From assembly GCA_023396345.1 (NCBI GenBank), contig JAEWWO010000356.1, positions 1 to 5,040 of the forward strand: DNA of 5,040 bases, given 5' to 3'. Of this stretch, positions 1 through 5,040 are shown in pieces; the first letter of the stretch is position 1; every line of letters starts with the position of its first letter. Below the pieces are notes generated by a model. The model saw nothing but the letters and a program-made list of their open reading frames with translations. It was not told the origin of the DNA and ran no database searches. Source of the DNA: Bacteroidota bacterium. GTDB lineage: Bacteria; Bacteroidota; Bacteroidia; Chitinophagales; Chitinophagaceae. A program made the translations under genes and the position numbers.

Positions 1-1
1 C

Positions 2-2458
2 GTTTTTGGTGTTATCTTAATATTATTGCTGGCAAATTTTGGTGCGTTTGGAGAAATGCCCTCTATAGAAGAATTGCAAAATCCAAAAGCTTCAGAAGCC
101 AGTCAGGTGCTGGCAGATGACGGATCTCTGATGGGTAAATATTATCGTCAGGACAGAGTGAATGTAGATTTCAGAGAAATCAGTCCCTATGTAATTCAGT
201 CTTTAATAGCTACCGAAGATGAACGTTTTTTTGACCACAGCGGTATTGATTTGCGTTCAATAGGAAGAGCCATATTTTCTTTGGGGCGCGAAGGTGGTGC
301 AAGTACCATTACTATGCAAACTGCCAAAAATCTTTTTACCGATTACAGCAGAAATAAATTCATCAGAGTTATTCAGAAAATTAAAGAAGCCATTATTGCT
401 ATTAAGCTTGAAATGAACTTTACCAAGGAAGAAATAATGACGCTGTATCTGAATACCGTTCCTTTCAGCGATAATGTGTACGGAATAAGAAATGCATCCA
501 GAACTTTCTATCAGAAAGATCCCGATGACCTTACTATCGATCAGGCTGCGGTATTAATAGGTATGCTGAAGGCTTCTACTTATTATAACCCGAGAATCAA
601 TCCCGAAAATTCTTTACGCCGCAGAAATACGGTTATTAATCAGATGGCACGCAATCAGTACATTACCGAAGCAGAAGCTGAGCGTTTTAAAGCAATGCCG
701 ATAGAACTGAATTACAAAAAAATAAGCGATGCCACCGGTATTGCACCTTATTTCAGAATGGTGTTGCTGAATCAGGTAAAAGAATGGTGCAAAACACATA
801 CAAAACCGGATGGCACTAATTATGATGTTTATAAAGACGGATTGAAAATATACACAACCATCAATCCTAAAATGCAGTTGTATGCAGAGGAGGCAGTAAG
901 TAAGCACCTAAGCTCTGCACAGAAAATTCTGAACAGTCAGGCAAATATTCGTACAGGTTCAGTTTGGAAAACCACAGCAGGTAAAAATTCTTTGAATTAC
1001 TGGATGCGCAGAACCGACCGCTGGAAAAACAATGAAGGAGCGGGAATGAGCGAAGAGGAGAACATTAAAGATTTCAGTAAAAAAGATTCCATGCGCGTGT
1101 TTGCCTACAACAAAAACCGTTACGAAGATGTGTATATGACACCACTTGATTCTATTAAATATCATCGTCAGATGTTGCAGGTGGGTTTTATGGCAATGGA
1201 ACCGTTGAGCGGAGCTATCAAAGCCTGGGTAGGAGGTATAGACTATAAAACTTTCGGTTACGACCACGTAAATATAGGCACTAAAAGACAGGTAGGTTCG
1301 GTTATAAAACCATTATTATATTGTCTGGCAATTGATCAGGCAGGTTTTACGCCTACTTCCCCTGTGGTAGACGTACAGCAATATTTCAGAGGATTTGGTG
1401 CTGTTCCTGCAACCTCTACAAGTTGTACAGGAAGAACAACAACCATGACCGGAGCGCTTGCCTGGTCAAGAAACTGTGCTACGGCTTACATTTTGAAACA
1501 ATTGAATCCTGAAAGAAATGAAGGAGCAAAAATGTTTGTAAACTTTTTGAAACTCTGCGGCGTAAAATCCAAGCTGGAACCGTATCCGTCTATAGCGTTG
1601 GGCGCTTCTGAAATTTCTTTGTATGAAATGATGAAAGCCTACAGTATTTTTCCGGGAAGAGGTTTTAATGTAGAGCCGATGATGATTACAAGAATTGAAT
1701 CTGCTGACGGAAATGTATTATTTCAGAATACACCCCGAAGAGCAGAGGTTACCAGCGATATGGCAGCTACACAAACTGTGACTATGATGCAGAATGTAGT
1801 TACTTCCGGTACGGCAAGAGGAATCTGGGGGTATGGTGTAAAAGGTGAGCTGGCAGGTAAAACAGGTACTACCAATGATAACAGTGATGCGTGGTATATA
1901 GGATATTCTCCCCAATTGATAGCTGGTGTGTGGACAGGTTGTGATGACCGTTTTATCAGAATTGAAAGTTCCACTTCGGGTCAGGGTTCCAGACTGGCAA
2001 TGCCGATATGGGCATACTTCTACGAAAAAGCTACAAAAGATGCAGAAACAGGCATTACAGATACATTAAAATTCAACGAATATTACAGCGATACACGCAA
2101 TATATTTTATGACTGGGTATATGATCCCATTCCGGATTCTGCATTTTATATAGAAGGCATTGAAGATCCTTTTGTTGGTGGTATTGCTGCACCTCCTGTT
2201 CCTGAAATAGGTGGTGAAAGTGATACTTCAAACCGGGTAAACAGCAATCAACCTGCCGTAGGTGGTGCCGCTGTGGAAAGAAAGCCTGAACCAAGACCGC
2301 AACCACAGCCACAACCTGCAAGTCCGTCGCAAAACCAGCAACAGCAGGCAGCACAGACAGAAGAACGACCCCGAAGAAACAATGTTATTAATCGTATATT
2401 CAGAGGTAATAATCAGGGAGGTACCAATGCCGGAGAAAATCAAAATCAGCAGGAATAA
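2..2458 (+). CDS. Class A penicillin-binding protein (PBP1A-type transglycosylase/transpeptidase), 5'-truncated by window edge
   Basis: Bifunctional peptidoglycan synthase. It polymerises glycan strands from lipid II and cross-links stem peptides on the periplasmic face of the inner membrane. The frame is open to the left edge and begins inside a hydrophobic stretch (VFGVILILLLANFGAFG), the end of the N-terminal membrane anchor, so the true start lies outside the window and the TTG at 26 is not a start. Counting residues from 26, the GT51 domain shows EDERFFDHSG (64-73, first catalytic Glu E64), GGASTITMQ (90-98), a KIKE motif with probable second Glu E121, EIMTLYLN (136-143) and RRRNTVINQM (198-207). 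The transpeptidase domain shows SVIK (nucleophile S425, K428), SRN (481-483) and KTGTT (612-616). From about residue 743 to the end the tail is Pro/Gln/Asn-rich low complexity. The gene ends in tandem TAA codons. Family assignment is firm; the exact paralogue (1A-like) is inferred. Confidence 0.96.
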   Translation, partial: VFGVILILLLANFGAFGEMPSIEELQNPKASEASQVLADDGSLMGKYYRQDRVNVDFREISPYVIQSLIATEDERFFDHSGIDLRSIGRAIFSLGREGGASTITMQTAKNLFTDYSRNKFIRVIQKIKEAIIAIKLEMNFTKEEIMTLYLNTVPFSDNVYGIRNASRTFYQKDPDDLTIDQAAVLIGMLKASTYYNPRINPENSLRRRNTVINQMARNQYITEAEAERFKAMPIELNYKKISDATGIAPYFRMVLLNQVKEWCKTHTKPDGTNYDVYKDGLKIYTTINPKMQLYAEEAVSKHLSSAQKILNSQANIRTGSVWKTTAGKNSLNYWMRRTDRWKNNEGAGMSEEENIKDFSKKDSMRVFAYNKNRYEDVYMTPLDSIKYHRQMLQVGFMAMEPLSGAIKAWVGGIDYKTFGYDHVNIGTKRQVGSVIKPLLYCLAIDQAGFTPTSPVVDVQQYFRGFGAVPATSTSCTGRTTTMTGALAWSRNCATAYILKQLNPERNEGAKMFVNFLKLCGVKSKLEPYPSIALGASEISLYEMMKAYSIFPGRGFNVEPMMITRIESADGNVLFQNTPRRAEVTSDMAATQTVTMMQNVVTSGTARGIWGYGVKGELAGKTGTTNDNSDAWYIGYSPQLIAGVWTGCDDRFIRIESSTSGQGSRLAMPIWAYFYEKATKDAETGITDTLKFNEYYSDTRNIFYDWVYDPIPDSAFYIEGIEDPFVGGIAAPPVPEIGGESDTSNRVNSNQPAVGGAAVERKPEPRPQPQPQPASPSQNQQQQAAQTEERPRRNNVINRIFRGNNQGGTNAGENQNQQE

Positions 2459-2492
2459 TAATTAAGAAAATCACCTGTACATCCAATAGTAA

Positions 2493-3041
2493 ATGGAGAA
2501 AAGCAACAGAAATACAATCTGGACTATTGGTCATTCTACACATTCTATAGAATCCTTTGTAGAGATGTTGCAAAGTTTTCAAACAGAAGTATTGGCAGAT
2601 GTAAGAAGTTTTCCCGGCTCAAGAAAATATCCGCATTTTAGCAAGGAATATCTAAGTAAATATTTATCTGATAGTGGTATTGAATATCTGCATATAAAAG
2701 ATTTAGGTGGCAGAAGAAAACTTTTGCCCGATTCTGTGAATAAAAGATGGAGAAATGATAGTTTCAGAGCATACGCAGATTATACAGAAACTAAAGAATT
2801 CAAAAATGCTCTCAATCAATTAGAACAGCTTGCATTGCTGAAACCCACGGCTTATATGTGCTCTGAGGCGGTTTGGTGGAGATGCCACCGTTCTGTCATT
2901 TCAGATATTTTAAAAACAAAAGGATGGGAAGTGATGCATATAGCAGCAAAAGCTAAAGCTTCGGAACATCCTTATACAAGTGCTGCACGTGTGGAAGACG
3001 GTAAGCTTTTTTATTCAGATAAAGATTTGTTTAATCAATAA
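2493..3041 (+). CDS. DUF488 domain-containing protein
   Basis: The 182-residue protein matches the DUF488 family along its whole length. It has TIGHST (11-16), DVRSFPGSRKYPHF (36-49), LGG (71-73), FRAYADY (91-97) and the cysteine-containing signature CSEAVWWRCHR (123-133), then a terminal HI (149-150). The conserved Cys, His and Arg residues suggest a catalytic or ligand-binding site, but the biochemical role of the family is not established and I do not assign one. It appears soluble, with no signal peptide or membrane segment. The ATG lies 34 bp after the stop of the penicillin-binding protein. No Shine-Dalgarno sequence is visible, which is normal for Bacteroidota, and I see no TAnnTTTG promoter in the gap, so cotranscription with the upstream gene is likely. 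The start is supported because the conserved TIGHST motif sits close to the N-terminus, as is usual in the family. Confidence 0.9.
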   Translation: MEKSNRNTIWTIGHSTHSIESFVEMLQSFQTEVLADVRSFPGSRKYPHFSKEYLSKYLSDSGIEYLHIKDLGGRRKLLPDSVNKRWRNDSFRAYADYTETKEFKNALNQLEQLALLKPTAYMCSEAVWWRCHRSVISDILKTKGWEVMHIAAKAKASEHPYTSAARVEDGKLFYSDKDLFNQ

Positions 3042-3076
3042 AAAAGAATATTTCTTTAAGCTGATATTTACTATAC

Positions 3077-3107
3077 AAAAAAAGCGTCTACATTTCTGTA
3101 AACGCTT
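3077..3107 (-). terminator. Rho-independent terminator of the tRNA-Ser transcript
   Basis: Two arms, AAGCGT (3082-3087) and ACGCTT (3102-3107), are extended inward by TACA (3089-3092) and TGTA (3097-3100). One C/A mismatch separates the outer and inner helices, and the loop is TTTC. Read on the minus strand, the hairpin is followed directly by seven T residues (complement of A3077-3083), the classic intrinsic terminator layout. It begins 16 bp after the tRNA 3' end. On the plus strand the hairpin is followed only by CTGTATATTTTG, so it may also stop the converging upstream transcript, but less efficiently. Confidence 0.85.
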
Positions 3108-3123
3108 CTGTATATTTTGTTTG

Positions 3124-3212
3124 CGGTGAGGGAGGGATTCGAACCCTCGGTACAGTTTAACCCGTACGGCAGTTTAGCAAACTACTGATTTCAGCCACTC
3201 ATCCACCTCACC
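3124..3212 (-). tRNA. tRNA-Ser (anticodon GCU)
   Basis: The 89-nt gene folds as a class II tRNA and should decode AGC and AGU serine codons. Seen on the minus strand: a fully Watson-Crick 7-bp acceptor stem GGTGAGG/CCTCACC, a 3-bp D stem GAT/ATC with GTGG in the loop, and an anticodon stem GTAGT/ACTGC (one T-G pair) around loop TTGCTAA. The anticodon GCT lies at 3176-3178. A long variable arm carries a GTAC/GTAC stem, and the T arm is a perfect GAGGG-TTCGAAT-CCCTC. The discriminator base is G. The long variable arm and the GCU anticodon agree on serine identity. The 3' CCA is not encoded (the next bases read CAA), so it must be added by tRNA nucleotidyltransferase. The gene has its own promoter upstream and a terminator downstream. 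Confidence 0.96.
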
Positions 3213-3232
3213 TTTTTGCTGAATTAGGGATG

Positions 3233-3264
3233 CAAATGTATTATTCCCTTTTTACTTTTCCAAA
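3233..3264 (-). promoter_or_regulatory. Bacteroidota-type sigma-A promoter for tRNA-Ser
   Basis: On the minus strand the sequence reads TTTG (complement of 3261-3264), a 20-bp spacer, then TACATTTG (complement of 3233-3240). This matches the known Bacteroidota consensus, a TTTG/TTG element at about -33 and TAnnTTTG at about -7, with the usual spacing. The -7 element ends 20 bp before the first base of the mature tRNA-Ser, so transcription would begin shortly upstream of the tRNA. The promoter lies wholly between the dnaA stop codon and the tRNA, so the tRNA need not depend on dnaA transcription. Confidence 0.8.
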
Positions 3265-3279
3265 TTTTAAACACAGTTT

Positions 3280-4716
3280 CTACATAGAAGCCAGTTGCAC
3301 TTTCTGGGTAAGTTCAATTACATTATCATTAAATACCGGGTCGGTCTCCATCAGGTCTTTCACCGTCTGGCAACTGTGTATTACCGTAGTATGATCTCTT
3401 CCGCCAAAATGTTCTCCAATTGTTTTCAAAGAATTTTTGGTAAACTGTTTGGCCAAATACATGGTTATTTGTCTTGCCTGTACTATTTCGCGTTTTCTGG
3501 TTTTTTGCAGCAGCTTTTCGTAAGGCACATCAAAATATTCGCACACCATTTTTTGAATGGCTTCAATGGTAATTTCTTTAGAACTTGATTTAATGATATT
3601 CCTCAAAACTTTTTTGGCAATATCAATATCTATCTCTCTTTTATTGAGCGACGACTGCGCAAGCAACGACAGAAATGCACCTTCCAGTTCTCTTACATTG
3701 GTTGATATGTTTTGTGCCACGTACTTCAACACTTCCTTAGGAATTTCAACGCCGTCTTTATGCATCTTTTGGCGCAGAATTTCGAGTCTTATTTCGGGGT
3801 CGGGAATTTGTATGTCGGTACTCAAACCCCAACGAAAACGGCTTAATAAACGCTCCTGAAGACCGTTTAAATCTTTGGGAGGTTTGTCCGATGTCATAAT
3901 CAGTTGTTTGCTGCTTTGATGCAGGTGATTAAAGATGGCAAAAAATGCATCCTGACTTTTATCCGCAGAAGCAAAATATTGTACATCATCAATTATCAGT
4001 ACATCTATTAGTTGGTAAAAAAGAATAAAATCGTTGATTTGATTATTTCTGGAATGATTGATGAATTGATTGATAAATTTTTCGCAGCTTACGTACAGTA
4101 CAACTTTATTGGGATTTTGTTTTTTAGTTTCATTGCCGATGGCCTGCACCAGATGCGTTTTGCCAAGTCCTGTACCACCGTATATCACCAGTGGATTAAA
4201 AGATGTTGAACCCGGTTTTTCTGCTACAGTTTTTCCCGCTCTTCTGGCTACACGGTTGCAATCGCCTTCAATATAGGTTTCAAATGTATAGTTTTCGTTA
4301 AGCTGAGAATCAATTTTAAATTTTCTGATACCGGGAGCTACAAAAGGATTAATCATTACAGATTTTTCCTTATTAAAATTCCACGGAAGTTCAACGGTAT
4401 TTTCTCCTCTTGTTTTTTCCAGTCCGCCCGGAATGTCTGTGGTACCGCCATTATTAGAAAGTCCGCTGTCAATCATGATGCGGTATTCAAGTTTAGCACC
4501 TCTGCCCAGTGTTCTTATTAAAGTTTTTTGTAATAACGACACATAGTGCTCCTCCAGGTATTCATAAAAGAACTGGCTGGGAACCTGTATCAAAAGGGCG
4601 TTATCCTTTATTTCAACAGGCATTATAGGTTCAAACCAGGTTTTATATTCCTGCCATTCTACAATATCCTTAATAATATTTAAACAATTATTCCAAACTG
4701 ATTCCGCAGTATTCAT
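3280..4716 (-). CDS. dnaA: Chromosomal replication initiator protein DnaA
   Basis: AAA+ ATPase that binds DnaA boxes at oriC, melts the origin and loads the replicative helicase. The 478-residue protein (numbered from the ATG at 4716) shows all four domains. Domain I (about 1-85) contains VWNNCL and FEPI, followed by a short variable linker (about 86-120). The AAA+ core has Walker A GGTGLGKT (180-187), Walker B LIIDD (240-244), sensor I around MTSD (274-277), the SRF arginine-finger segment (R293) and sensor II NVRELEGAF (340-348, R342). Domain IV has the DNA-binding signature GGRDHTTVIH (438-447). Nothing is truncated. An in-frame ATG at 4734 would add MDGCII. I prefer 4716 because domain I of related proteins starts only a few residues before VWxNCL, but no ribosome-binding site decides it. 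No terminator is visible after the stop, so readthrough into the tRNA is possible. Confidence 0.98.
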   Translation of the reverse strand: MNTAESVWNNCLNIIKDIVEWQEYKTWFEPIMPVEIKDNALLIQVPSQFFYEYLEEHYVSLLQKTLIRTLGRGAKLEYRIMIDSGLSNNGGTTDIPGGLEKTRGENTVELPWNFNKEKSVMINPFVAPGIRKFKIDSQLNENYTFETYIEGDCNRVARRAGKTVAEKPGSTSFNPLVIYGGTGLGKTHLVQAIGNETKKQNPNKVVLYVSCEKFINQFINHSRNNQINDFILFYQLIDVLIIDDVQYFASADKSQDAFFAIFNHLHQSSKQLIMTSDKPPKDLNGLQERLLSRFRWGLSTDIQIPDPEIRLEILRQKMHKDGVEIPKEVLKYVAQNISTNVRELEGAFLSLLAQSSLNKREIDIDIAKKVLRNIIKSSSKEITIEAIQKMVCEYFDVPYEKLLQKTRKREIVQARQITMYLAKQFTKNSLKTIGEHFGGRDHTTVIHSCQTVKDLMETDPVFNDNVIELTQKVQLASM

Positions 4717-4734
4717 TATTATACAACCATCCAT

Positions 4735-4939
4735 TTAATCATTAAAAAATATACTTGCAGATAGAAATAAAACTATCAGAAACGAAGGACGAATTTCATT
4801 AATTTTTTGTTGAAAAAAAAATTTTTTATTTACGCTAATTTTATGTATAAGATGTGAAAAATATTATATTATAGTGTTTCGGGACTTTTAAAATCGGTAA
4901 TCTTCTGAAACTTACTGTTCATCAGTGTTTTAGAGAAGT
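4735..4939. other. AT-rich noncoding region upstream of dnaA
   Basis: About 200 bp that hold no credible coding frame and presumably carry the dnaA leader and promoter. The most striking part is 4798-4830, almost pure A/T, with nine A (4813-4821) followed by six T (4822-4827), which should be intrinsically bent or easily melted. A small inverted repeat, GATAG and CTATC separated by 8 nt, lies at 4760-4777. I could not find a full TTTG/TAnnTTTG promoter for dnaA. Partial -7 matches exist on the minus strand (for example TATATTTT at about 4746-4753 and TAAGTTTC at about 4908-4915), but none has a good upstream element. Confidence 0.55.
4842..4850 (-). other. Imperfect DnaA-box-like 9-mer
   Basis: The minus strand reads TTATACATA, one base away from the relaxed DnaA box TTWTNCACA (T instead of C at position 8). 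It lies about 125 bp upstream of the dnaA start, next to the A/T-rich tract. A single degenerate match in AT-rich DNA is expected by chance. It could serve in autoregulation of dnaA, but the evidence is weak and no companion boxes were found. Confidence 0.2.
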
Positions 4940-5040
4940 TTAATTGGCATATTTTATTCTTCTGTATGGCACCGGAGAAATAGTTTTTCCTGTGTTGGTA
5001 AGCCATCTAATATATTCACATACAGCACTCTGTACAGATA
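4940..5040 (-). CDS. Possible 3' end of an unidentified gene (partial)
   Basis: On the minus strand a frame enters from the right edge and runs 32 codons to a TAA at 4940-4942. It begins with SVQSAVCEYIRW (from 5038) and ends in YRRIKYAN. Codon choice (AGA for Arg, mixed third bases) resembles the neighbouring genes, and the frame is in the same orientation as dnaA, ending about 220 bp before it. I do not recognise the family. Two other frames are also open over much of this short stretch, so a chance open frame cannot be excluded. Confidence 0.3.
   Translation of the reverse strand, partial: SVQSAVCEYIRWLTNTGKTISPVPYRRIKYAN

Noticed and set aside
614..2443. Several minus-strand open frames of 65-102 codons opposite the penicillin-binding protein
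   Set aside because: Their translations resemble no known proteins and they lie wholly within a strongly supported gene, so they are by-products of its codon pattern.
2262..2465. A 67-codon plus-strand frame overlapping the end of the penicillin-binding protein gene
   Set aside because: It is a frame-shifted reading of the Pro/Gln-rich tail with no recognisable motif. The tail frame itself continues uninterrupted from the transpeptidase domain, so there is no sign of a frameshift.
3226..3249. Inverted repeat AGGGA/TCCCT between dnaA and tRNA-Ser as a dnaA terminator
   Set aside because: The stem is only 5 bp with a 14-nt loop and no T-run follows. It also overlaps the tRNA promoter.
3295..4276. 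Plus-strand open frames of 65-100 codons opposite dnaA
   Set aside because: They are antisense to well-conserved DnaA domains and show no family motifs.
4718..4723. TATAAT on the minus strand just before the dnaA ATG at 4716
   Set aside because: It lies one base from the start codon, so it cannot serve as a normal -10 element for that start. Bacteroidota also use TAnnTTTG rather than TATAAT, and the region is AT-rich enough to give the match by chance.
4760..4777. GATAG/CTATC inverted repeat upstream of dnaA as an operator
   Set aside because: A 5-bp palindrome with an 8-nt spacer in AT-rich DNA is common by chance, and no second copy or known regulator site matches it.
1..5040. Mobile element, CRISPR array, toxin-antitoxin or defence system
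   Set aside because: I found no transposase, no regularly spaced repeats, no terminal inverted repeats, no small paired genes, and no duplication of the tRNA 3' end that would mark an integration site within the window.

Overview
The window looks like ordinary housekeeping chromosome from a member of the Bacteroidota, probably outside the order Bacteroidales, although the sequence does not fix the genus. Four things point there. The coding DNA is moderately AT-rich and uses AGA freely for arginine. There are no convincing Shine-Dalgarno sequences ahead of the genes whose starts are visible. The DnaA protein has the Bacteroidota-style segment at the domain II/III junction (NPFV.PGI.K.KIDSQLN.NY.F...IEGDCNR.AR.AG). 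The tRNA gene is preceded by a near-perfect Bacteroidota-type promoter (TTTG, 20 bp, TAnnTTTG).

Layout, left to right. Positions 2-2458 (+) hold a class A penicillin-binding protein whose 5' end lies outside the window; it builds and cross-links peptidoglycan. After 34 bp comes a DUF488-family protein of unknown function (2493-3041, +), probably read from the same transcript. Downstream is a compact hairpin (3077-3107) that is best read as the terminator of the opposing transcript. Then come a tRNA-Ser(GCU) gene on the minus strand (3124-3212), its own promoter (3233-3264), and dnaA on the minus strand (3280-4716), which encodes the replication initiator.

The last 300 bases (4735-5040) contain no certain gene. 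The part nearest dnaA is very AT-rich with a long A/T tract, and it carries a single imperfect DnaA-box-like 9-mer. The far right edge may contain the last 32 codons of a gene running in the same direction as dnaA.

The two plus-strand genes converge on the tRNA and dnaA. The tRNA can be transcribed independently of dnaA because its promoter sits between the dnaA stop codon and the tRNA. I found no mobile element, CRISPR array, toxin-antitoxin pair, defence system or other unusual system. The notable points are modest: the promoter/tRNA/terminator cassette, the low-complexity tail and motif variants of the penicillin-binding protein, and the unresolved nature of the dnaA upstream region.
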